Shown here: in pieces, positions 1 to 7,000 of the stretch
Numbering within the stretch: the first letter of the stretch is position 1
How the letters are laid out: each line of letters opens with the position of its first letter
Assembly: GCA_031272375.1 (NCBI GenBank)
Contig: JAISTY010000153.1
Location: 1 to 9,438 of the forward strand
Origin: Opitutaceae bacterium
GTDB lineage: Bacteria > Verrucomicrobiota > Verrucomicrobiia > Opitutales > Opitutaceae
Reading direction: 5' to 3'
DNA: 9,438 nt
Position numbers and translations under genes: made by a program
The notes under the pieces: generated by a model
Told to the model about the DNA's origin: nothing
Seen by the model: only the letters and a program-made list of their open reading frames with translations
Database searches by the model: none

Positions 1-2
1 TT

Positions 3-1328
3 GCTTGGCCGGAGGCGAAACGGCGCGAGCACGCCTTGGGGAAGATTACCGGCCATGAGTTTTGCCGTGCCCTCGAAAAGGCGCGTGGGTCGGACAAGGC
101 AGCGTCGCTTGCGTTGAAGGAAGCGGGCATTCCGGGGCTGCGCTATTTGGACGGGATGAGCCGGAAGGAGGGCGAGGGAACGCACAACTACGTCATCTGG
201 GACGAAGGGAAGATAACGATAAAGGAGGCGAACGGTGTGCCGATCGCTCCGGGGGAGACGGAGATCAAGTTCGCCATCTCGCCGACGCTGAAAGCGGATG
301 TTGCGGCGGCGTTGGACAAGACCGCGCCCCTTCCGCTCGGCAAGGTGATCAACTTCTCCGGCACGCCGCCGGTGTTGCGGTTCGTCGGGATGCCGCCGGA
401 TGCGCGCATAATCTCCAATGTCCACCATGTTCGAAAAATCGTCGGGAGCCACCATCTGACGGCGGAACAAGTGGCGGGACTGCCCGAAAAATACGCCGCG
501 CCGGTGGCCGTTTTGAAGGATGCTGACAATTTTCTTGTGGTGACGGATGAGGTGGCGAAAAACAACGAAGGCGTTGATAAGCCGGTGATTGTGGTGCTGC
601 GTCCGCAACATACGGACCTCCCAAACACCTTCATTGCGAATGCGTATTCCCCCGACGCGAACAGGGAGCGGGCGTTGGTTAAGTCATTCAAGAACGCGAA
701 GACGCTTTTGTATCTGGATGCGCAACAGGCCGCTAAAATTGAGGATGCAACACAATTTGCAATTAACACCTCAGCCCAGCGGTCTGTCGTTGGGCGGGAT
801 GAATTTGAGAAGTGGCAGGCCAGGCACCCCCAATTTTCGCTGTCCGGGCGGCGTCCGAAAATAAAGCCGTTCCGCATCCCTCGCGATCCGGCGAGCATGG
901 ATTTTGGTTTCGCGGACGATGCGGACAACGCCGCCGCGCGAGCGGGCGCGGAGGCGGACAGGGAGGCGTGGGAGCGGGAGTTTTTGGAGGGGGACAACCT
1001 GCCGCCGCCCGCCGCGCGCATCCCGTTGCAAACGCCGCCTCCCAATCCCACCGCGCCGGATCCCGACCTCATCCCCGCCTACCGCTCCCCGCCCAAGTCA
1101 AAGCGGGTGTTGCGCTGGCTGCGCCAGCGTTTCTCCAAAGGCCGTGAATTCTTCATCCAAAGGGTTCTCCGTCTTTTCCAGTCTTCGCGTCTTCGTGAGA
1201 AAAAACTCCGCGCCCTCCGTCCCTTTCCGTGGCCTCCGCGCATTCCAAAAAACTTCGTGGGGTTTTCCCCCTTGACTCCCGCGCGCGGCTCTGTGTTTTT
1301 CGCCCCCTTTCAATTCAAACCACCACCC
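3..1328 (+). CDS. Phage-type polyvalent protein, C-terminal part with MuF-C-like nuclease domain; 5' partial, no stop of its own
   Basis: The frame is open from the first base, so the N-terminus lies outside the window. The first in-frame start candidate, a TTG at 36, is probably internal; residues below are numbered from it. Residues 27-60 contain [14 protein letters not shown] and [11 protein letters not shown], typical of the tail of large polyvalent phage/plasmid proteins. Residues 105-235 ([10 protein letters not shown], then [54 protein letters not shown]) follow the order of blocks in the phage MuF C-terminal, barnase/EndoU-like domain. FSLSGR at 267-272 is a usual inter-module phrase. 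From about 1090 the translation becomes Pro/Arg-rich, reads through a repeat, and continues in frame into bS20 with no stop. I infer a prophage or integrative-element remnant that lost its original 3' end. Nuclease activity is an inference from family resemblance; I cannot assign catalytic residues. The true C-terminus may lie anywhere between about 1090 and 1589. Confidence 0.55.
1163..1240. repeat. Degenerate 8-10 bp periodic intergenic element
   Basis: The stretch is made of related short units: ttctccgtc, cttcgcg, tcttcgtgag, an A-run, then ctccgcgc, cctccgtcc, ctttccgtgg and cctccgcg. The reverse complement translates as the familiar spurious '...[15 protein letters not shown]...' phrase, seen where 'cacgaagacgcgaag'-type intergenic elements are mistaken for genes in Verrucomicrobiota, Planctomycetota and similar genomes. 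It sits between the phage-like module and rpsT, so the 1110-1328 interval looks like non-coding host sequence that happens to stay open in frame. Family membership is from memory and needs a genome-wide search. Confidence 0.45.
1272..1299 (+). promoter_or_regulatory. Candidate sigma70 promoter for rpsT
   Basis: TTGACT at 1272-1277 is a good -35 hexamer. The best -10 at suitable spacing is a weak TGTTTT at 1294-1299 (16 bp spacer). This places a start site about 20 bases before the rpsT ATG. The position suits a dedicated ribosomal-protein promoter that would free rpsT from the phage-like frame upstream. The poor -10 keeps this tentative. Confidence 0.35.
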
Positions 1329-1589
1329 ATGGCCAATACGAAATCCGCCATCAAAGCCGCCCGAAAAACCACGCGCCTCACCGCGCGCAACAAGGCCGTC
1401 AAAACCCGCCTGAAGACCCTCCACAAGAAGCTCGGCAAAGCCGTCGCTAACGGTGACCCAACCGCCGCGCGCGAGGCCGCCGCCGCTTACGCGTCCGCAA
1501 TGGACAAGGCCGCCAAGTCGGGGGTCGTTCACAAGAACGCCGCCGCGCGGGCAAAGTCCCGGACGGCCAAGCACGTTTTTGCCAAATAA
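1329..1589 (+). CDS. rpsT: Small ribosomal subunit protein bS20
   Basis: This 86-residue basic protein begins [17 protein letters not shown] and contains [14 protein letters not shown] and the C-terminal block [14 protein letters not shown], all hallmarks of bS20. It is a primary binder of 16S rRNA that helps fold the body of the 30S subunit. The length matches the family (about 85-90). The ATG at 1329 is chosen because homology begins exactly there. There is no Shine-Dalgarno sequence; the leader reads accaccc just before the ATG. The reading frame upstream is open all the way to the window start, so an N-terminally extended translation of a phage-like module is formally possible, though I consider the internal ATG to be the real start. 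A small COX24-type gene follows 19 bases downstream and is probably co-transcribed. Confidence 0.96.
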   Translation: MANTKSAIKAARKTTRLTARNKAVKTRLKTLHKKLGKAVANGDPTAAREAAAAYASAMDKAAKSGVVHKNAAARAKSRTAKHVFAK

Positions 1590-1608
1590 CCCGGAACCTC
1601 TTACCACC

Positions 1609-1710
1609 ATGGGCAACCTAAAGAAAAAACGCCGTCTCCAGATGAACAAACACAAGCGCAGAAAGCGCTTGAAAGCCAACCGCCATAAGAAGCGCACGTG
1701 GCAGAAATAA
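1609..1710 (+). CDS. AURKAIP1/COX24-domain (bS22/mS38-like) small ribosomal protein
   Basis: This is a 33-residue, extremely basic peptide with 17 Lys/Arg and 2 His. It contains [20 protein letters not shown] followed by [13 protein letters not shown]. The pattern [18 protein letters not shown] is that of the AURKAIP1/COX24 domain. This family includes mitochondrial mS38 and the 33-residue bS22 of mycobacterial ribosomes, which bind the small subunit near the decoding region. The start at 1609 is the only ATG giving the family N-terminus; the same frame is open further upstream but inside rpsT. The leader ttaccacc has no Shine-Dalgarno sequence and resembles that of rpsT. It lies 19 bases after the rpsT stop and before a strong terminator, so it is probably the last gene of a two-gene ribosomal operon. 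Such short genes are easily missed by gene callers. Confidence 0.88.
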   Translation: MGNLKKKRRLQMNKHKRRKRLKANRHKKRTWQK

Positions 1711-1762
1711 AGGCGGCGTCCGGCTCCGTCCGTGACCGCGCGCCCCTTTTGTTTTGTTTTCC

Positions 1763-1789
1763 AAACCGCCCGCGAAACGGGCGGTTTTT
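1763..1789 (+). terminator. Rho-independent terminator after the rpsT operon, possibly bidirectional
   Basis: AAACCGCCCG (1763-1772) pairs perfectly over 10 bp with CGGGCGGTTT (1778-1787) around a 5-base CGAAA loop, and the T-run continues to 1789. It lies 52 bases after the COX24-type stop. trpD converges and ends 27 bases further on. On the minus strand the stem is followed by only a short T stretch, so termination of trpD here is possible but weaker. Confidence 0.88.
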
Positions 1790-1816
1790 CATTGTCACGC
1801 GGGTCAGCGCGGGGGG

Positions 1817-2830
1817 CTACCGGCTGTATTCGATGAGCCGGGCGAGTTTCCCGCGGGCGGCGCCGCTGGCGATGCTCTCCTTGGCGAGTTCGAGCGCGCC
1901 CGGCAGGTTGTCGGCGACGCCTCCGGCCACGATCGCGGCGGCGGCGTTGAGCAGGACAATCGCGCGCTGGGCGCCGGTGCCGGCTCCGTCGAGGACGGCG
2001 CGGGTGATGGCGGCGTTCTCGGCGGGCGTGCCGCCGGCGATCTCGTTTTCCGCGAAACGCTGTCCGATTAACATCTCCGGGTAGAGCGAGTAGGTCTTGA
2101 TGTCGCCGTTATCCAGTTCGCAGACACGTGTTTCGGAGGCGACGCTGATTTCGTCGAGACCCTCCATGCCGTGGACGACGAAGGCGCGCTTGCAGCCGAG
2201 GTCGCGGAGAACCTCGGCGTAAATTTCGACGAATTCGGGCGCGAAAACACCGAGGACGGTGCCGATGGCGCCGGCCGGGTTGCAGAGCGGGCCGGCAAGG
2301 TTGAAGAGGGTGCGCGTGCCGAGTTCGCGGCGGAGCGGCGCGAGGCGGCCCATGCCGGGGTGCATCTTGGCGGCGAAGAGGAAGCCGATGCCGATGTCGC
2401 GGATGGCGGCCTCCATTTGCTCCGGGGCGCAGTCGAGGTTGAAGCCGAGGGCGGCGAGGACGTCGGCGGAGCCGCTCATGCTGGAGGCGGAGCGGTTGCC
2501 GTGCTTGGCGATGACGACGCCGGCGCCGCAGGCCACGAAGGTGGCGGTGGTGGAGATGTTGAAGGTGTTTTTGCCGTCGCCGCCGGTGCCGACGATGTCA
2601 ATGGCGTCGCGTCCGCCGCAATCAATGAAGCGGGCGTGGCGGCGCATGACGCGGGAGGTGCCGAGGAGTTCGGCGGCGGACTCGCCCTTCGCGCGGAGGG
2701 CGCCGAGGAGGAAGGCGGTCCGTGAGGCGGGCAGGGATCCGTCGAACATGGCTTCGACGAGTTCCTGGGTTTCGGGTGCGGAGAGGTCGTTTCGGGCGAC
2801 GACTTTTTCGGCGGAGGCGCGGTAGTTCAT
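1817..2830 (-). CDS. trpD: Anthranilate phosphoribosyltransferase
   Basis: The enzyme transfers the phosphoribosyl group of PRPP to anthranilate, giving phosphoribosylanthranilate, the second committed step of tryptophan synthesis in the cytoplasm. The 337-residue length is normal for a stand-alone TrpD. Visible motifs are the glycine-rich PRPP loop GTGGDG at residues 81-86, the KHGNR anthranilate/PRPP site at 109-113 followed by [39 protein letters not shown], and [12 protein letters not shown]. The ATG at 2830 gives the usual helical N-terminus ([10 protein letters not shown]). No other trp gene is in the window, so the pathway appears to be dispersed. The only partner is a small membrane protein ending 31 bases upstream on the same strand. 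No ribosome binding site is apparent. Confidence 0.97.
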   Translation of the reverse strand: MNYRASAEKVVARNDLSAPETQELVEAMFDGSLPASRTAFLLGALRAKGESAAELLGTSRVMRRHARFIDCGGRDAIDIVGTGGDGKNTFNISTTATFVACGAGVVIAKHGNRSASSMSGSADVLAALGFNLDCAPEQMEAAIRDIGIGFLFAAKMHPGMGRLAPLRRELGTRTLFNLAGPLCNPAGAIGTVLGVFAPEFVEIYAEVLRDLGCKRAFVVHGMEGLDEISVASETRVCELDNGDIKTYSLYPEMLIGQRFAENEIAGGTPAENAAITRAVLDGAGTGAQRAIVLLNAAAAIVAGGVADNLPGALELAKESIASGAARGKLARLIEYSR

Positions 2831-2861
2831 GTGGAGAGGTGCGTGGGCGGGCGGCGGTGGT

Positions 2862-3215
2862 TCACCGGGTTCTCGCGATCAGAAACAGCCAGAAGAGGAC
2901 CAGGGACGGGCAGACGATCGAGTTGAGGATGGCCCAGAGGAGCTTGGCGATGCGCTGCGTCCGCATCACCAGCATCGCGCAGACGGGGCCGGTGACGGCG
3001 CAACCGATGAAGAAGGTGAGGAACACCGGGTCGGTCTTCCGCGCGGTGTCGAGGTGTCCGAGGTTGCGCATCAGGAGGGCGAAGCCCGTGAAGAGCAGCG
3101 GCGCCCAGACGAAGAAGAGGGCGCACGGCCAATAGACGTAGGCGCGGTTCAGGAGACGGCGTTTCCGCTTAATCTCAACATCATGCTTCGTGTAGGTTTG
3201 CGAGTGTGTTGCCAT
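2862..3215 (-). CDS. Small three-helix membrane protein of unknown function
   Basis: I do not recognise this 117-residue protein. After a short hydrophilic, Lys/Arg-rich N-terminus (KRKRR at 16-20) it shows three hydrophobic segments at about residues 29-49, 63-84 and 92-113, and it ends IARTR. The positive-inside rule suggests a cytoplasmic N-terminus. The first two helices are joined by a charged loop (NLGHLDTARKTD). It lies 31 bases upstream of trpD in the same direction and may share its transcript, and it diverges from the dsbD-like gene. The ATG at 3215 has no Shine-Dalgarno sequence. The hydrophobic periodicity and sensible termini support a real gene, but I propose no function. Confidence 0.72.
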   Translation of the reverse strand: MATHSQTYTKHDVEIKRKRRLLNRAYVYWPCALFFVWAPLLFTGFALLMRNLGHLDTARKTDPVFLTFFIGCAVTGPVCAMLVMRTQRIAKLLWAILNSIVCPSLVLFWLFLIARTR

Positions 3216-3304
3216 GTGCAGGGTTCGTTTTTCGGAAGGATTTTGAAAGGATACGGTGGCGTTCCGCCGGAAGACGGCGAGACTGCGCGTTGTTTTTCTA
3301 TGCT

Positions 3305-5464
3305 ATGGGAACGTATGGGACATTTGGGTTGAAAGCGCCGGTTCGCGGCGCCCGTGGACAAGGCCAAAAGCCCCGCCTCCGTTCAACGGAAATTTTCGCG
3401 GGCGCGGCGCGCGCCTGTTTTGCATCCCGACGGAAAAGGTTCCGTTTTTTTTGCGGGATTTTTGCAGCGGCGGCGCTGTCCGCGGGCGCCCCGCGCACGG
3501 CCGCCCAGGTTTCGGCGGAGCTGGAGGTCTGGCCGTCCGATGCCGTCGCCCCTCCCGCCGTGCCTGTCGCCCTCAAGCTGACGCACGCGGACGGCTGGCA
3601 CACCTATTGGGAAAACCCCGGCACGGGCCTGCCCACGCGGATCCGCTGGACGCTGCCCGCGGGCTGGTCGGCGGGCGAAATTCTCTGGCCGACGCCCGAT
3701 GTCATCCGCGACGCGTCCGGCGCCGTCACCGGCAACGGTTATTCCGGCGTCGTCCGCCTTCTGGTTCCGCTGACGCCGCCCGACAACCCGCCGCTGGGGA
3801 CGGGGACCTTCGCCGCGAACGCAAACTGGCTGATGTGCGCGGACGTGTGCGTCCCCGGCTCCGCGCGCCTTGAAATCGCGGTGGAACCGGACGCCGGCAC
3901 CCGTCCGCGTTTCGCGGATCCCGCCTATCCGCTCGCATCCGCCGACTGGCGCCTTTTCGCGGAACGGCGCGGCGGGCGGGTGCTGCTCCGCGTGGAGCCG
4001 GCCAACCCGTCCCTTCCCGAAATCGCGCCCGCCGGGCGGCGTTTCTTGTCCGGGGACGGCGCCGTCGCCTTCGACAAGCCGCAGGGCTGGCGGCAGTCCG
4101 ACGCGGGCGGCGGCGAGGCGGAGCTTGAGTTTTCGGAAAACGGAGCGTTCCCGCGGGAATTGCGGGGTGTTTTGCGCAACGAAGCCGGCTGGGGCGCCTC
4201 CGGCGCGAAAGGGCTTCGGGTGCGGGTTCCGGTGGTGGAAGGCGCGGCGCCGGCGGTCGCCGGGGACGCGTCCGCGACACTGCCCGCCGTCTGCCTCGCG
4301 GCCTTTCTCGGCGGCTTGTTGCTGAACCTGATGCCCTGCGTGTTCCCGGTGCTGGGGCTAAAACTGCTCGCGCTCGCGAAGCTCGCGGGCGGCTCGCGGC
4401 GGCGGGCGGCGGCGCTGGGCGCGGCGCACACGGCGGGGGTTTTGCTGTCGTTCTGGGCGCTCGCCGGCGCGCTCGCGCTGGCCCGCGCGGGCGGCGCGGT
4501 TCTCGGCTGGGGGTTCCAGTTGCAGTCCCCCGCCTTCGTCCTCGCCCTCGCCGCGCTCATGCTGCTTTTCGCGATGAACCTCGGCGGCGTCTGGGAACTG
4601 CGTTGGACGCCCCGGCTCCCGCGAAACGCGGACGGGCGTTCCGGCGGGCTGGCGGACGGGCTGGCGGGCGGCGCGCTGATGGTCGCGCTGGCGACGCCCT
4701 GCTCGGCGCCCTTTCTCGCCCCGGCGCTCGGCGCGGCCTTCGTCCTGCCGCTGGCGGAGGCCTTCGCGGTCTTCACGGCGATGGGACTCGGCCTCGCGGC
4801 GCCCCACGCGGTGCTGTCGCTCCTTCCAATGTGGACGCGCCTGCTGCCGCGGCCCGGCGCGTGGATGGAACGCCTGCGGCGCGCACTGTCATTTTTGTTG
4901 TATGGGACGCTCGTGTTTCTGGTGTGGGTGCTGGCCGGGCAGGTGGGGCGCGGCGCGCTGGCGGCCTGCCTGCTCGCGCTCGCGGCTCTCGCGCTCGCCG
5001 TCGTTTTTCTTGGGCGACGCCAGGGGAACGCGGGCGTTGTCCCCGCGCTCGTCGCGCCGCTCGTCCTCCTCTTCGCGGCCTGGTTCGCGTGGCCGTCGGA
5101 GGGCGGCGGCGCGGACGCGGACGGCCTGCGCTGGGAGGCGTGGTCGCCGGAGCGCGTGGAGGCGTTGCGGCGCGAGGGGCGCGTCATTTACGCGGATTTC
5201 ACCGCCCGCTGGTGCGCGACCTGCCAGGCCAACAAGCGCCTTGTCTTCGGCTCCGCGGCGGTGCGGCGGCTTGTCCGCGGGCAAAACATCGCCCTTTTGC
5301 GGGCCGACTGGACGAACGCCGACCCGCGCGTCGCGGAGGAGCTGGCCCGCCACGGACGCCGCGCCGTCCCCATGACCCTGCTTTACAAGCCCGGACGCGC
5401 GGACGCCGTTTTGCTCCCGGAAATCCTGACGCCCGCGCGCGTCATGGAGGCGCTGGGGGAATGA
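3305..5464 (+). CDS. dsbD: DsbD/ScsB-type protein-disulfide reductase (thiol:disulfide interchange)
   Basis: This protein carries electrons from cytoplasmic thioredoxin across the inner membrane to periplasmic thiol proteins. Counting from the ATG at 3305 (719 residues), a long basic leader precedes a signal-like hydrophobic stretch (about 48-60) ending APRTAAQ. The N-terminal periplasmic domain has GWHTYWENPGTGLP and the redox pair CADVC (178/182). The membrane domain begins near 330 and carries the cysteines of LMPCVFPVLG (345) and ATPCSAPF (466), equivalent to the transmembrane pair of DsbD. The C-terminal thioredoxin domain has ADFTARWCATCQ with cysteines 637 and 640. All three redox pairs are present. 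The start is uncertain: ATG 3305, TTG 3329 and an upstream ATG at 3206 are all in frame. TATGCT at 3299-3304 resembles a -10 but has no matching -35. A beta-helix gene follows 60 bases downstream. Confidence 0.92.
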   Translation: MGTYGTFGLKAPVRGARGQGQKPRLRSTEIFAGAARACFASRRKRFRFFCGIFAAAALSAGAPRTAAQVSAELEVWPSDAVAPPAVPVALKLTHADGWHTYWENPGTGLPTRIRWTLPAGWSAGEILWPTPDVIRDASGAVTGNGYSGVVRLLVPLTPPDNPPLGTGTFAANANWLMCADVCVPGSARLEIAVEPDAGTRPRFADPAYPLASADWRLFAERRGGRVLLRVEPANPSLPEIAPAGRRFLSGDGAVAFDKPQGWRQSDAGGGEAELEFSENGAFPRELRGVLRNEAGWGASGAKGLRVRVPVVEGAAPAVAGDASATLPAVCLAAFLGGLLLNLMPCVFPVLGLKLLALAKLAGGSRRRAAALGAAHTAGVLLSFWALAGALALARAGGAVLGWGFQLQSPAFVLALAALMLLFAMNLGGVWELRWTPRLPRNADGRSGGLADGLAGGALMVALATPCSAPFLAPALGAAFVLPLAEAFAVFTAMGLGLAAPHAVLSLLPMWTRLLPRPGAWMERLRRALSFLLYGTLVFLVWVLAGQVGRGALAACLLALAALALAVVFLGRRQGNAGVVPALVAPLVLLFAAWFAWPSEGGGADADGLRWEAWSPERVEALRREGRVIYADFTARWCATCQANKRLVFGSAAVRRLVRGQNIALLRADWTNADPRVAEELARHGRRAVPMTLLYKPGRADAVLLPEILTPARVMEALGE

Positions 5465-5524
5465 CGCCGTCGCCGAAACGCGCGCCGGGCGCGGGCGTCT
5501 TGGCGGCAACTTGTCTTTCCCAAC

Positions 5525-6967
5525 ATGAGCATTTTTTTCAAAACAATCGGGTTCGCGGGCGGATTTGCGTGGGCGTTTCTGGGAGCGGAGCCGGCGGCGT
5601 GGCTTGACGTCCGCGACTTCGGCGCGCGGGGCGACGGGAGCGCGGACGAGACGGCGGCCTTCCAGTCGGCCCTGGACGAGGCGTCGCGGGCCGGCGCGCC
5701 CGTGCGCGTTCCGCCGGGGCGCTACCGTTTCGACGGCGGCCTGCGTTTCCCGGAAAACGCGCAGCTGCACGGCTCGTGGCAGCACGCCGGGTATTATCCG
5801 GGAGGGCAGCTGCCGGAGTCGCTGGAGCAGGAGGGGCCGCGAGGCCAGTGGGGGAAGGGGACGGTTTTTCTGGTTCACGGCGGCGAGGGGGACGCGGAGG
5901 GGCGCCCCTTCATCACGCTCGGGGACAACGCGGAGTTGCGCGGGGTTGTCATCGCGTATCCGGGGATGGCGTGGGACGCGGAGCGACGGGCGCCAACCGC
6001 GTTCCCGTGGACAATCGTCCTGAAGGGCGACGGGATTTTGGTGGAGAACGTGGCCGTCCAGTCGGCGTTCCGCGCGATCCGGATTCAAAAGGGACCGGGG
6101 CATTTGTTGCGCAATATCTGGGGGACGCCGGTGGAGACGGGGCTGTTTGTTGACGGGACGCACGAGATCGGGCGGCTGGAAAACATCCATTTCAAGAACC
6201 CGCGGCGGCTCGGCGGCAAGGCGGTGCCGGAGATGTGGCTGTGGGCCTCGCAAAACGCGACGGGCTTCGTGTTCGGGGGGACGGACTGGCAATACGCGTC
6301 CAACCTTTTCTGCTGGGGCTACGGAACGGGGTATCTGTTCACGTCAACGCCCGACGGCGACCCCAACGGGCAGTTCGCGGGCATCGGGTGCGATCGCGCG
6401 CACCGGGCGGTGGTGGTCGAAAACTGCAAACCCTGGGGGCTTTCCATCGCCAACGGCGAGTTTGTCGTCGGGCCGCAGGGCGCCATCTCCGGGCGGGCGG
6501 CGCGCAGGGAAGGGCTGGACAAAACACGGTTTCTCGCGGCGGACAGCGACCCGGCGTGGGTGGTGACCGGCGCGCGCAACGCCGGCTCGGTCCGTTTCTC
6601 CAACTGCGCCTTCTGGGGCGAGGCGGACGCCGGCGCGCGGATTGACGGGCCGGGCAACGTGCTTTTCTCGGGGTGTTTTTTCCGGCGCTGGGGAGGACCG
6701 GAGGGGAAACGCGCGGCCTTCGAGGTGGCGGGCGGCGCGCTGCAGGTGATCGGGTGCCAGTTCAACACCGACGCGCCGCAGTTCGCGGTCGGACGCAAAG
6801 CCCTCGGCGTGCTCGCGACCGGCAACTTTCACAACGGCGAGTGGCGCGTGTCGGATCCGGGAAAACGCGGGATTTTCAGGGACAACGTGCGCGTGGATTA
6901 CAAGGCGCCGGAGCCGTTTTTCAAACGGGCGAAACCCGGCGGGCGGCAAAGGGACGCCGACCCCTGA
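5525..6967 (+). CDS. Exported pectate-lyase-superfamily (right-handed beta-helix) protein
   Basis: This 480-residue protein starts with a signal peptide (MSIFFKTIGFAGGFAWAFLG, cleavage near residue 21-24). The hallmark of the pectate lyase superfamily / GH28-related entry module follows at 28-47: DVRDFGARGDG, then ADETAAFQSAL. Next comes VRVPPGRYRF and a long series of beta-helix-like coils such as GILVENVAVQSAFRAIRIQKG, broken by glycines. Late coils carry Cys in FSNCAF, FSGCFF and VIGCQF, 23 and 27 residues apart, as in a stacked ladder. I do not see the GH28 catalytic signature, so whether it is a lyase, a hydrolase or purely binding is open. The likely location is the periplasm or outer surface, acting on a polysaccharide. 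It follows the dsbD-like gene by 60 bases on the same strand and may share its transcript. No Shine-Dalgarno sequence precedes the ATG. Confidence 0.82.
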   Translation: MSIFFKTIGFAGGFAWAFLGAEPAAWLDVRDFGARGDGSADETAAFQSALDEASRAGAPVRVPPGRYRFDGGLRFPENAQLHGSWQHAGYYPGGQLPESLEQEGPRGQWGKGTVFLVHGGEGDAEGRPFITLGDNAELRGVVIAYPGMAWDAERRAPTAFPWTIVLKGDGILVENVAVQSAFRAIRIQKGPGHLLRNIWGTPVETGLFVDGTHEIGRLENIHFKNPRRLGGKAVPEMWLWASQNATGFVFGGTDWQYASNLFCWGYGTGYLFTSTPDGDPNGQFAGIGCDRAHRAVVVENCKPWGLSIANGEFVVGPQGAISGRAARREGLDKTRFLAADSDPAWVVTGARNAGSVRFSNCAFWGEADAGARIDGPGNVLFSGCFFRRWGGPEGKRAAFEVAGGALQVIGCQFNTDAPQFAVGRKALGVLATGNFHNGEWRVSDPGKRGIFRDNVRVDYKAPEPFFKRAKPGGRQRDADP

Positions 6968-6968
6968 C

Positions 6969-6996
6969 GACAAGCCGCCGCGGGACAAGCCGCCGC
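6969..6996. repeat. 15-bp tandem duplication between convergent genes
   Basis: GACAAGCCGCCGC occurs at 6969-6981 and again at 6984-6996, a 15-base period. It fills the 33-base gap between the beta-helix stop and the permease stop. It appears to be a simple slippage product, and no terminator hairpin with a T-run is visible in this gap. Confidence 0.6.
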
Positions 6997-7000
6997 CGCG

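Noticed and set aside
188..1072. Long minus-strand open frame (294 codons) opposite the phage-like gene
   Set aside because: Its translation is Ser/Ala-rich with no family motif, and the opposite strand carries recognisable phage-protein blocks; it is a GC-driven shadow.
1098..1697. Minus-strand 199-codon frame with the phrase [15 protein letters not shown]
   Set aside because: Known type of spurious translation of periodic intergenic elements; the frame also lies opposite rpsT and the COX24-type gene.
3420..3480. Cysteine in FFCGIFAAAAL as a possible lipoprotein lipobox in the DsbD leader
   Set aside because: The residues before the Cys (RFRFF) do not fit a lipobox and the Cys lies at the beginning, not the end, of the hydrophobic core.
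3925..5187. 420-codon minus-strand open frame within the dsbD gene
   Set aside because: Arg/Ala/Pro/Ser-rich shadow; the plus strand encodes all conserved DsbD cysteine motifs over the same stretch.
5461..5607. 48-residue frame starting at an ATGA overlap with the dsbD stop
   Set aside because: The overlap is typical of translational coupling, but the peptide has no motif and runs into the clear signal peptide of the next gene at 5525 in another frame.
4889..6292. 467-codon minus-strand open frame spanning the dsbD end and the beta-helix gene
   Set aside because: It crosses two well-supported genes and is low-complexity Arg/Pro-rich with no hydrophobic or domain structure.
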